Positions 27,188 to 57,023 of a stretch of 64,000 nt of DNA are shown here, piece after piece. Each line of letters begins with the position of its first letter. Within the stretch, counting starts at the first letter, position 1. The DNA is from Baylisascaris procyonis. Lineage: Eukaryota; Nematoda; Chromadorea; Rhabditida; Ascarididae. The DNA is taken from contig JAZARR010000070.1 of assembly GCA_037389465.1 (NCBI GenBank), positions 2,012,501 to 2,076,500 of the forward strand. Reading direction: 5' to 3'. The notes under the pieces are model-generated. The model ran no database searches and was not told the origin of the DNA. It worked only from the letters and a program-made list of their open reading frames with translations. The position numbers and the translations under genes were made by a program.

Positions 27188-29393
27188 CTAAAAAATTGTT
27201 GAAGGACAAACACAGAAAAGAGAAAGGCGGTCGTACCGGCTGTATTCTACATAATGTTCATCGACGTATGACGCAAACACAGATGAACATTGTCAAAAAG
27301 CGCACATAGGCAACGGACACATTCCCAGCACTATATTCCAACCAACAAAACTATCATAGAAAATATTGTATGCGCGAATATTCCATCTAAATTTGATTTT
27401 TTTTAAGTCGGTAAAATAATAGAGCATTAATATGTAAATGAAGAGAAATATAAAATCAATTAGTAAGTGAACGTTAACGACGATAAGGAATGAAGGCAGC
27501 CGTCTGTCACAACACCACCTCAATCTGTAAACACGAAACACTCATCGTTTATACTATTGCAATAAGCAAATCCAATACGCACACTCACATTAGAGAAATA
27601 TTCGTTGATATCGAGAAAAATGATAAATAACGTACGAAATAAACCTATATCGTACTTCAAATATGAGCGTTTCGGCTATCATAATTCATATTTTATAGAG
27701 GCAGATAGGAAGACAAGCATAAGGCATTATGAGCAGATAATAATTGTGAACGTAAATAAACCTTCTGAAAGAGTTTATTTTCGTTCATGATTCAAACATA
27801 GAAGAGAACTAAGCAATGCGCATATCTCATTTCATCAATCACAATTTCTGTATTCTAGTATCACTAAATAGGCCATTAAGCATTTATTCACTTACCCAAT
27901 CTTAACTTCCACATTACAACTCTCTCCTTCCTTCCCATCTTATTGGGTAAGGGTACATCGTTTCAAAACTTCTCAATAGGCAATTTGTAATGAGCCATTA
28001 AATAAACGCTGAAGAGAACAACGTATTTCATAGTATCCGAAAGAAAAATCAAAAAGTAAAAAATAAAAAGTCGACAAAAATATTCATTTTTCAATAAGTC
28101 ACGAAAATTATGAGTGAGCACTTTCATACGCAATCCTAAATAAGGAACAGTAATTGCAGATTTCGTAGTGCTTAAATTGCTTGCACAGATATTGGCCTTA
28201 TTTGCTTTAATATTCGAAGCCTCAAAGCCTCAAATTTCCGCAGTCCTCAACGATGGGTTTTATTCAGCGAGGCATCCGCTTCTACTTTCTAGTTAGATGA
28301 GTTGGCAAAGAGTTTCCATTCAACGAAGTCTACATTCAGATAAATTCGTTATATTTTTCAAAAATCGCTCAACGCCAACTTATTTGAAATGATTACAACT
28401 TTTTCTTGCAAAACAAAAAAAAAAACTCTTAAATTTTAAATACAAAACTATGAGTATAAATATCAGTCGTAATATTGGCAAAATACTTACAGTAAATTTG
28501 ATGAAGTAAAGAAAATGAACTCCCTTATCAATGTTGAATTTTCTATTTTCAACGGATGCATCTTCATTCAACAGCTTCAATGAACGATAAAAAAAAACAT
28601 TAAAAAGAGACGACATTAAATAAATTTGCATTTCACGACTAGTTCTATGAAAAAATGTGCGCATATTAAAACGCTTTTGTTTTTAAACACAATGCTGACG
28701 AATCATTTTCAATTGAGTCTTTGCTTCTTTCTTAAGATAATCTTTCCTTCTTTAGTATAATATAATAAATAAAACAATGCGATGAGCCATTATAAAATAT
28801 GGTTCGAGTAAGAACTATAAATTTGTGGAAAAAATTATCAAATATTGCAATAAATTGTCGGGAAAAAAATTCAAATAAGAAGCAAAGACTATAAAAAGAT
28901 ATTATTCCACGATAAGAAATAATAGAGTATATGATCGTAATCATATGGCACATAGATGAAAACTGTTGACGAGTGCAAACATTGATTTAATCTTTCCCTC
29001 TTCTATATTACCTTTATAATCATCTCTGATGTAATATAGAAAAAAAAAGAATAAATGTAAAATCAGGAAAATATAAAGGAAAATCACCTTAATTAAGAGA
29101 ATATAGTTTTAAAAAGAGATAATAATGCAGTGGAAGTATCGTTTAGGAATTGCTCGCTGAGAAGAGAGTATATTCTGCTAACTAAATTATAAAAATTAAC
29201 GAATACTATAAATCACCGGGGAAAAAAATAGAAAACAAACAAGCAGTGAATTCAATTCAATTAGCTTTTTCTTCAAATCGTCTTTAATGGTTTTCAAAAG
29301 ATCGAAAAGTCGATTGATGAGAGTTCTTCGAATATCGATAGCAGAATATTGGTGAGAGATGATTTGAAGGTGTTGCAACGAAGAAATATCACA
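27188..29393. other. Intergenic region at the 3' side of the NHERF-like gene
   Basis: Presumed 3' UTR of the NHERF-like gene lies just left of its stop at 29394. Several AATAAA hexamers (on the minus strand, TTTATT here) are present. No supported exon was seen. Confidence 0.45.
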
Positions 29394-47278
<17,885 letters not shown>

Positions 47279-48158
47279 TCGCCACTTGTGCGGCGTTCGA
47301 TCGTCAACTTATTACGATCGATCGCTCGAAGAACTTTCACTTCTTCAATGAATCCTAATCAAAATGGGTGCGCTTCATAATCGAATCCAAAATTAGCATA
47401 AAATGAAAATATATCGGCTATTTTTCATAACACAAAAAATATGCGCTAAATAAATGAAAGCAAAGATGTGCTGAGAAATGCAAACAAAATTGTAAATTAA
47501 TTTTAGAATGAGAAATAAATTAGCATATGAGAAAGAATGCAAATGAAGGAAAACGAGCTGGAAGCGAAAAAGTGGAACGTAAATATTTTGAAAGTTGATT
47601 TCATTATTTATTCCACTATGGAGATGCAGCTGTGCAATAAATGAGCTTTTCTTTTAAAATATTTTCGTAAATTTCCTTTGCAAAATTTTTCCTGATACTT
47701 TTAATTTTTCCTATTCCCTTCATCTTCCTGTTACCTGATCGATAGGAAATGCACAGAAATTTTTTGATACTCTTGAATTCTTACAACTCTTTTCAATCCA
47801 ATGGATCAATCAATGACTGAGAAATTCATCCTGAGAGGTAAATTAAATCCACAAAAAATTCGTTATTTGGCTTCAATGATCACCGGATAGACAGACACAT
47901 ACAGACAGAGAGATGTATACATTGTGCAACATGGTACTTTCACAATGTGCTTTACAGGTGTACAGTATTGGCAATAAACGCGCTTTTGTGAACCGTAATA
48001 AAGTTTTAAATGTTACATTGTGAATGGATGTGTTGATTGCAATAACCAATGCCAAAAGTACATGCTCATTACTCATCTGCGTAATCATACGGAATTTCCG
48101 CTCACTGCGGCCCAATGGGAGTGGAAGGAAAGGGGGTACGCACTCGCATATAATTTAG
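47279..48158. other. Presumed promoter region of the NHERF-like gene
   Basis: Upstream of the NHERF-like start. Open frames on the plus strand near 48020-48150 precede a candidate plus-strand gene, but no splice arrangement of them could be supported. No core promoter motif was recognised. Confidence 0.4.
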
Positions 48159-50656
48159 TCTGCCCTATATCGAGTAGTTTTTCTTTGCCTACGAAGATGC
48201 TATCGCAGAAGTAAAGGTAAGTTTTTTATCGTTAAAACCATATGACTCCGGATGCATTCTAGCACAAACAACTTGCTGAAATCGACGACAACTTTTAAAT
48301 ATGGTTGTAGAAGATTTGAAAAATTCACTAGCATAGAAAAATATTCTTTTTCAAAACTTCAAATAAAATGAAGCTGAGGAAAGATTATTTAGCTCATATA
48401 ATTCAATTCGAACTAAAAATTCTTCCCCGTAAAATTGAATACTACGAGAAAAATATTTCTAGAAAAAAAAAATTCATTTAGGATGCAAGAAACATAAAGG
48501 AAAAAATGAGCATATTTTGCAGAATTGTTTAACAATCGTTGATTGTGAGTGTTCAGCGATTTCTTGAAAAACAGGTCGATGCAATAAGAAAATATTTCTA
48601 AAATATTACTATTAACGAACTTATCAATTATATCATCCACTCTCTCAGCATCCACCAAATATTTCAGCTGTCAACACTACAATTATAATTTTTTTCTTCT
48701 ATCAATTGTCAATTTCCAATTCGGTATAAAACGATCAAAACAATAAATAAACATATCGATTGAATCGAATTTCATTTCATTATTAATGGAGAATAGAAAA
48801 AAATGTAATAATGACTGTCTGTAAACATATTATATATAAGAGGATGAAAGCAATTGTAGGTAAGTGGGCATTTATATAGTGTGACGTTATATCTGATAGA
48901 AATATGCGAAGAAGCGAAACTATAACCAGTTCTTGATGAAATAAACTTTAAAATGCTCAGCGTAGAAGCTCCAATTTCGTAGAACAACTTGCAATATCCA
49001 ATCCTGTTTCTATTCTCTTTTCTGCTCCTTTCTCTATGTAACCCCACTCCCGCCTGCCTCCCCTACCATTCCCCCCTATTCATTAACACCATTATGACAC
49101 CTGAAATGTCGTTAGAAACTCCTGCTTTTTCAAATATTTCTCACATGCCTTATTTATAATATTGATGTTGTATTAAAGAAGAATAAATAAACAATAATAT
49201 TCAAAAGTCCCCATATATTTTAAGTGTTAATCAATCAATAAGATAGTGATATGCGAATAGAAAGACAAATCGCAAAAAAAGAAATACTGAACAGCTATTA
49301 ATTGTTGAGAAAATTCATAAAATGAACGTTGATTACTGTATTGTGCTCTTATCTCTGACTGAAATACGCAAAGATCGCATACATATAGTTATGAAGGATA
49401 GTATGAAGATTTAAAAAAAAAAAAATATCGTATCGTAACAAAAGAACGGCAATAAAGAAGTAAAATACGCAAAAGTAATTTCGAAAATCTTATAAACGTA
49501 AGCCGCAACAATCTAACACATACTTATTCATAGTTGCTGTTCGGAATAAAATGTAAAAAACAGGTGAGCGTAAAGAGCAGATAAATCTGCTAGAAAATTG
49601 ACACAAATGCGTCATTTGATATTTCCTAAACAGGGTGGTCCCAAGCAGTTTGGCTCGTAAACGGTGTAATTCCCAATGATGTGGTTCCCAAACGTTGTGC
49701 TTCCTAATCGGCTTGGTTTCCACAAGGTGTGGTCCCCAGACGGTGTAGTTCCCAAACGATATGATTCCCAAACTATGTGGTAGGAGATGACAAGTGTAAC
49801 GGGACGCTGAGTTGCTTCATACTTCACGGAAATCGCCATTGTCATATAACAAACCAGTTGTGTTCGATGTTATTAATAGTCAATTATTGCTAGCGCTTGT
49901 TTTTATTTCCTTATATATTTCCTATTAATGAAAAATTTGGTATAATGCAAGCAAATTTTTCTCTTCCGGAAATTTCTTGCAGAGAATTTCTAAGAAGCAA
50001 TGATGTAGCTGATCAATTAATTACATAAATCTTATTCAATCGATCGATTAGATCGATTTAACAGAAAAGAGATCATTTTTTGTGTCCATATTCGAGCGAC
50101 TATATCAATTAAATCCTCCAGTGGTGATCAGTAATTTATTCAGAAGATGATCAACAGAAAGAGAATTTGTTCTACACAAAAACTTCACACCCTGAGAGCA
50201 TCAAACAAAGCGGCATACAACTATATGTCCAAATGCGTCGACATAAACGAAGGTAATAAGATGATGAATTCATTGAATCATAAGTTTTTTTTTTACAACA
50301 AAGAAAAAAAGATCAAGAATCATATAAGGATTAGTAGACTAAAGTCAACAAATGAAGATTACGTTCAGAACGACGGACGAGTTGAACGGGCATTAGAGAA
50401 AAATTGATGTTAATTGAGGAGATAAATGTGCGTAATATAATTTTTAGCAAATTTAAGAAACCAGTTGATGAGTCGATTCGAAATAACAACGGTAAAAAGG
50501 ATCGACATAAGTGAACGTGATGGCATTTTTGTTGAAAAGCGTCCGGCTCTGACTCAACCACATCACGAAAGCATCGTAGAGAAACGAAACGATTCGTCGT
50601 GCTGCATACACACATACACACACACACACACATACACACACACCCTAAATCAATAG
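48159..50656 (+). CDS. Candidate gene, 3' part (three exons), unidentified
   Basis: Exons 48159-48216, 50144-50252 and 50458-50656 are joined by matching phases (0/1, 1/2, 2/stop), with donors AAAG|GTAAGT and AAG|GTAATA and acceptors TAATTTAG, TTATTCAG and ATTTAAG. The peptide begins SALYRVVFLCLRRCYRRSKE, a hydrophobic-to-basic turn like the cytoplasmic edge of a last membrane helix. It continues with a polar tail containing ENLFYTKTSHPESIKQSGIQ and FEITTVKRIDISERDGIFVE, and runs into a (CA)n repeat before a stop at 50656. A cytoplasmic tail of a membrane receptor is one reading, but it is speculative. Upstream exons were not found. Confidence 0.4.
49630..49790. repeat. Degenerate minisatellite, about 20-22 bp unit
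   Basis: The phrase GTGTGGTTCCCAA and variants (CGGTGTAATTCCCAATGAT, GTTGTGCTTCCTAATCGG, AGGTGTGGTCCCCAGACGG, CGGTGTAGTTCCCAAACG) recurs about every 20-22 bp. It accounts for open minus-strand frames here. It lies in the long first intron of the candidate plus-strand gene 48159-50656. Confidence 0.85.
50605..50643. repeat. (CA)n microsatellite
   Basis: About 38 bp of CA with TACA interruptions. If the plus-strand gene model is right it is translated as His/Thr repeats near the C-terminus. Confidence 0.95.
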
Positions 50657-51203
50657 ACGTCCAAACAATCAACGCCACATATAGTCCTTTTAATGTCACT
50701 GTTAGGTGCTGCATACATCGATATGGAGATATGAATGGCATCGTTGCCATGTATGTGAACTCTTAGTAAACACCTATAATCTATAAGCGTATTTTGTCAG
50801 TCGAATGGAATAGCATTTCCTATCCTATCTAGCACTATCAGATGGTTTATCTGAATTTGTTACGCTTACAGGAAGTATCAGCTGTGCTGGTTGGTTGATT
50901 GCACTTAAAAAAAAAAGATTTACAAACTATCGTTTATGTTCATAATTTGTGTTGTATATGCCAATTTATTATCGCTCGTAACGTAAAAAATAAGCCGATG
51001 AAAATCTAAGAAATTATAAAAAAAAAAACTTTAAGAGCAACAATGAAATATTCCACAATCAATGAGGTCATTTTTTTAATGATCGATTATCTTTTTTATA
51101 TTGAAGAGACGAAAAGTATGATCGGCGATGGATATGAAGTTCATTTGATGATATATAATATATATAGTATGGAAATAAATGCAACCAAGTATAGAGCGCT
51201 AAA

Positions 51204-52119
51204 TTATTGAATCTGAAATGAGCGAAGACCGGCAATAGGGCGAATGAAAAATGCTGATCGATATTTGAAATGCTATTTCTGCGGTGAAATTATTAAAATA
51301 ACTATCTCTATAGAAGAGTCGATAAAAGGAATGCACATGAAAAATTTCTTTTTTTCCAAGTACATCCTCTCACCTGGATTTTAGGGGTTGTGATTGTAAC
51401 TCTAAACATGACTATAGCTAGTTCTCATTATACTTAAGAAGACAAAACCTCGCTAAGTTGCTGTCATTTACTCTTAGAAGAGAATATTTCCCAGCTGCTA
51501 TTTTCTTCCTTGAGAGGAATTTTTTCACCGATAGAACTGTTTTTTTTTTTTTTTTTGGTTATCTCCTTCCCGGAAATTTAATTTCCTGTGCCTTTTTACG
51601 TTCTTATTTATATTCCCCTCCTTGTTAGTTCATAGTTCCGTTCATATAAACTTGACTTTCGAAATGATTCCTACTCATATTTCTTGCATTAGTAAGTTAT
51701 TTCTTAAAACATATCTCAATATAGCATATTCCTCTCTAAACAACGATTAAGGATTGAAGCGAATGGAAGAGAAACGAAATAAAAACAATTTAAGAGAGTA
51801 GCATTAAAATTTCACAAGGAATTGTACACCTCTCAGAAAGGTAGCGATAATAAAATACATCTTTATGACCCCCAAAAAATCAATCTTCTCAACAAGATTG
51901 CTGTTAATTCAATTAACGACTTTCTATCAACTATACTTTTTTTTCATAGAACACAAATCTTGTGCCAATAAAGAAGTATTTCGCTTACCTTCATTCACCT
52001 TTAATTAAGCTTCCGTATAAATACCACATTGAATTGTCTGTCTTTTCTAAAGTACTTTTTTTGGCGAAAGGATTTGCATTACTAAGTGCACCATCAAGAA
52101 AGCGGAGAAGAGGATTCAT
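51204..52119 (-). CDS. Candidate small three-exon gene (77 aa), unidentified
   Basis: Exons 52119-51999, 51417-51374 and 51272-51204 join in phase (donors AAAG|GTGAAT and CAG|GTGAGA; acceptors AACTAG and GAAATAG) to give 77 residues. The start reads MNPLLRFLDGALSNANPFAK, later TDNSMWYLYGSLIK, and the end FFIRPIAGLRSFQIQ. A TGA lies in frame just upstream of the ATG, and a CTATAAG about 20 bp before it could be a trans-splice acceptor. No known domain is recognised. The TDNSMWYLYGSLIK stretch faintly recalls the pre-pore segment of ionotropic glutamate receptors, but nothing else supports that. Confidence 0.35.
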
Positions 52120-52406
52120 TAATGGCAATCAGATTTAATCGCTTATAGGTGTATTCCTTGAACGCAGATAATGGTCATTAGCAAAAATTGACCGTTTTTT
52201 TTTATTAAATAAAAGGTTTGCATAGAATTTATTCACTTTAAGGGAGGGATTACTGAAAGAAATTGTTATATTTAGAATAAAATCACAATGAAATGATAAA
52301 ATCGAATCACTAATGTTGCTATGGAAGAGTATCATAACGATCAAATATAATTTAAAAGAAACTAGGAGTGAAAAAAATATGATTGGATCTCTCAAATCAA
52401 GACCAG

Positions 52407-52530
52407 TCTCTGAATAAAATGAATCTGAATTTAGAGAATAAAAAAAAATGGCGAGGCTACGAGATGTATGATGTCAATCTTCGACCAATAAAATTCTATC
52501 ACACTCCAGGATCGATTGCATTCGAAATGG
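52407..52530 (+). CDS. Possible orphan exon, unidentified
   Basis: Between an AG at 52406 and a donor ATGG|GTGAGG at 52531 the plus strand reads KKWRGYEMYDVNLRPIKFYH then TPGSIAFEM. The composition is protein-like but no neighbour exon was found; the upstream AG is weak. Confidence 0.25.
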
Positions 52531-52900
52531 GTGAGGGCAAAATTGAGGATTCGAATAGATTCAGGCTGTCCAGGGGATGGGTTGGGGAGGGGGAAGGGTT
52601 GGCAAAGAACGGAATGAAGTGAAATATAGGCAGTGACAACTCTCTTGCAAATTATAGAAAGTTTAAAGTTATATCGCTGCATTAAAAAAAAAAAAACAAA
52701 AAAACGTTTAAGTGAAAGTTTTATCGATGAACGAGTCTTGACGAAGCAATGAGACTGACAAAACAGAAATTGATGCAATATTTCATTAACGGCGCCAATA
52801 TGTCACCTTTCGTTGAGAATGTTTGTGAAGCTTTGATCGTAATTGCACATGGTGATGAAAGGCAGTGCTAGGCAAAGGTGAAAAATTCAGGAAATAATAC

Positions 52901-53880
52901 TTGAAATATCGATCAGGTGGGCAATTAAGCGCTCGTACGTTTGCTTCAGTCAATCCACATATGTATACACACACACATTTGCTTACGATTATATATTAAC
53001 GTATGTCATTCACTGAAGAAAAATAACTAAATAAAGAAAAAGTAATTAGCATTGAGCAAGTTCATAAGCTTGGCAGTCATAGCTTCGAAATGCAGCAATA
53101 ACTGAATAAAATTGGAGTTCATTTTAGTGGCGCAGTGAGACGAATGCTCATTTATGAATGCTGGCACTAGAGTGACCAAAGATCGTGAACTCCAAGGGGC
53201 CACGATATTAGTTCACGAGTACTCGATTTGAGATTGTGTTGAGAAATTTAAGATGATATATAAAATTGATTTTCCTGTTACTTAGTATTCGCAATCACCA
53301 AACATGCCTGAAGTGTTTCCGAATTTCGGAAATTGTAGTTCTACGAAAAATTTAAAAAAAAAGTTCTATGAAAAAATTGATAAAATACTTTTCGATAGAT
53401 GACTGCCAGCTAGTTGTAAATAAAAAAGCGACAATAACATATTGGCATATCAGCTAATGCACCGAATAGAAATCACTGAAGCATTTGCATTATACAGTGT
53501 AGCACCGATATGATCGTGTGGAGAATTTTAATCGGATTTATATGTATTGCAACGATAAGTCGCAAGCTTACAGTCCTCTTTACACGAATCCCTTCTATCG
53601 CTGACAAATTTCTGAGGTGATTTTAGATTAGCTTAACGCAGTGATAATTTAAATAATAATACAAAGAAGTCCATACTACTAGAGACCTACTATATACTTA
53701 TGCATTAAGTGATAATCGAGAGATGGATCCATTCTATCACCAGAATGGACTATTTCCTTTTTCGTTATCATAACTGATGGATGAGGTGTATTCCAAATTT
53801 GACCATCACCAGGCGGATGATCATCGCGACAGTAATATGCGCCAAGTTTCAATTTCGATCGGAAATGGAATTGAAAATGT
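52901..53880 (-). CDS. Possible pair of minus-strand exons, unidentified
   Basis: A minus-strand frame ending near 53708 reads KLGAYYCRDDHPPGDGQIWN then TPHPSVMITKKEIVHSGDRM. It can leave by a GTAGGT donor in phase with an exon at 52943-52901 (QTYERLIAHLIDIS, donor A|GTATTA). The first piece lacks any AG acceptor between its upstream in-frame stop and its start, so it may be a decayed exon, contain a sequence error, or be chance. Confidence 0.25.
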
Positions 53881-56800
53881 TATTTCGATACGTTTAACCA
53901 AATAAGAATGAACAAAAAACATTTGAGCGTGTCACACAATCCCTAATAAAGTACCCATCAATTTGTATAGTCGAAAATGCCACTGGGAGAGGGGAGAAGG
54001 GAGAATAAAACACGATGAGGTTTTCTAAATATCGATTTGTTGCAAAAACCTTCAAAAGCGGGCGAATGAGATTGTTAACGGTAGTATAAAAATGAAAGAT
54101 CACACTCGAAAACAATAGAAAACAACGAGAATAAATGTTGAAAAGTGTGTATTTTATTATATTCTATAAATTTTAAAGTATATTTTGAATTTAAAAAAAA
54201 ACATTCGATTTTTCTAAACAACTATCTAATATAGAAAATGAAATGTACAATTATAAAAGAAAAAAAAACATCGACACTTTCCAAACAATAATTTCGTTTA
54301 AAAATTAATTAATTCCATTAAAAATTATGTGGCTAATTCCAATCAAAAATTAACCAAAAATTCACAAAATAAATTGAGCAGAAATTAAGAGTGAGCTATT
54401 ATCGAGTCCTAAAGAAAGTAATTCAACTCTTTTTTTCGTACGTTATATTTGTTTGCTTTTGTTTGTCTTTTTTTTGCGTTTTCAAGGAATATTTATTCGA
54501 TATAATTTAGCAAGTTGTTTTGAAGCTTTAGATTTTTTTTTTTAATATCTGATAAATAGAATATTTAAGAGCAGTACAATATGAAAACATTTCCAACATG
54601 AAAGTTTCATTTAAAGATTCAAATAAGTGAAATCAAAAGCAACATTCTTGTACACTAACGATGAAAATCTATGAGAATGATCTAGCGCAAGAAAGGCCTA
54701 ATATACTACTAGCGAACAAACTCAACAGAGTGGTGTCACTTATAAGAGCGGCTATGTGTTTGCATCGGTTTATCTGTGTGTATATATAAAGACGACAAAC
54801 ACAAGTGAACAATTCGGCTATACACTTTGCTGACCACATCTAAGATCATTACTCTTAAAAAAAAATCTTTTTTTTTGCTACTATTATTGCTAAATAACAC
54901 ATTTCTATATCTCATTTAAAATGCAGGTCTTTGAATTCATTTGAAATTTTATGATATATCACTTTAGTTACAATAAAAATATTTGAATAATAACAACTAA
55001 AACTAATAAATAAATTAGAAATAAGATCGCATCTCCCTCATCATAATATAGCGTTAACGGTTGAAGAATATGAACAAATGAGGACCACGGAATTGTGGGG
55101 AGCCTTAGGAACTAGGGATGTGGGATTTATGCCCGTCAGCCACTAGCCCAGTTAGGTATAGGAAATTCAAAAACGACTACGAAATGGAGAAAGCTTCCGA
55201 GATATGCGACACATTCTGTATTATAAAAATTAGCCTTCATAGGGGCAAAAATTGGGCTGTGAAGAGAGGCTTCAGGAAGCTTCCCCCACAAAATTCGCTC
55301 GCCTTCTCAATTCATTTAGAATATTTTTAAATCAACGAATTTTGGCAACTAGCATCGACGAAAGGAATTCGCCTAACAAACCAGTAGGCAGTGTTACCTA
55401 AAACCAATTTGCTGTCATATATTTGACATCAATCATAATTATTCAGCAGAAAAGAGAAAAAACAGAAAAAAAAGCGCCAATAGTGATGGATTATATACGG
55501 CTCAAAATTGTAAAATGAAAGGTGCAACACTAAACGGTGCAATAGAATATCAAATCGAGCGGAGTGATTATTATTCCGTCGATCGACGTTTCATTGTGAT
55601 CGCAATAGATTTTTGCATCGAGCATATGCGAAACAAAATTAATAAATACATAATGAAATAAATAAGAAATGGTAACACAAACTGCCCATAGCAATTGCCA
55701 ATAGAAAACTTTTTTGCAATATTTCACCCACTTCTCTCCTCTCTTCCTCCCTATTTCCACCTCCTCCCAACCGTCTCCACCCTGTATATATAAAGGATCG
55801 CTGAGAGACAACGAATTATGCGGTACAATGAACAAACGCACTGCAATTAGATAAAAACTAATTTCACTTTCGTCACAGATTTCGTTGCATCAATTGCGGC
55901 TATAATTCTAAAAAGAATTGCCAAAGATTGAAAGCTATCATGATTTTCAAATTATTATCATTAGATGTGTGAAAGTATTGTTATCATAGAGCAATGTACA
56001 TAACATAAATTTTAAATTAATATGGAAATTTTGGAATAATGACTATTAGATGAGAAAAAAAAAATTAAATAAATTTTCTATGTCAAGAGAATTTAATCAG
56101 ATCATTTACTCGCAGTCTCAAAATTTTCAGTAGGCTATTTATAGACGTTCAACTTTCTCAGCGTTTAATATTATTATTGACAGCTGTCAAATGGCCATTA
56201 GAAAATAACTCTTATAATCTTTTACTATTGTGCATACTTAGTTGAAGTAACTATTAGTTCAAAGTATTCGGCTCTTACTGCTTATTCAACTAACTAGAAC
56301 GATTTCCACCTCCATGCTTTACCATGAAAGTGATATAGAGATTCACTCGTAATAATTGAGCTCATAAAAATGGACGAACAACGACGCAGAGGGATATGAA
56401 AGCTGGAAAGATATATATGAGTGGATAATTATATGTGATTAAATAAATGTTCAAACGTAATTCTTATTGCAACAAGAAAAACCCAATATGAGATTATTAA
56501 AACATAGATGAAATAAATCTACAAGTATGAGTTTAAACAATCGGAATAAAATCTAATGGACGGTCACCTTAACGGATATAGAATCGACCTCTTTCTATCA
56601 TATTCAACAGAATATATTGTAGATAAGTTAATTAAACAAAAAAGAAAAAAAAAACAAAAACAAAATTAGAGCACAAATAAAAATGAAATTCACTAACGAT
56701 TCACTCGAAGTGGATGGTCTTTCGTTGAAGAAAATGCGATAAAAGTTTTGTGCGAAAAAAGACGATCGAAATTGTGTAACGGAAACGACGTAAAGATAAC

Positions 56801-57023
56801 GAAATAAAGTGGAGTGATGATGTTACACTAATACATTCAATACACATCAAATACGACAACGAATAAAGGTGAGAAAAAGAAATACACACACACACATACA
56901 TAAACATGTTTCGTTAATTTTGATGAGAATTCTGATTAGTGTAGGAGGTCACTTCATTCGATGAATCATTCAATACCGGATTTAGGCACATTTTAGAGAT
57001 AATTAACAAATCGAAAAGACACA
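53881..57023. other. AT-rich region without supported genes
   Basis: Both strands hold only short open frames without credible splice sites, plus poly-A and poly-T tracts. Nothing recognised. Confidence 0.4.

Noticed and set aside
49490..49845. Minus-strand frames of 77 and 93 codons
   Set aside because: They are translations of the 20-22-bp minisatellite and shift composition with the repeat period.
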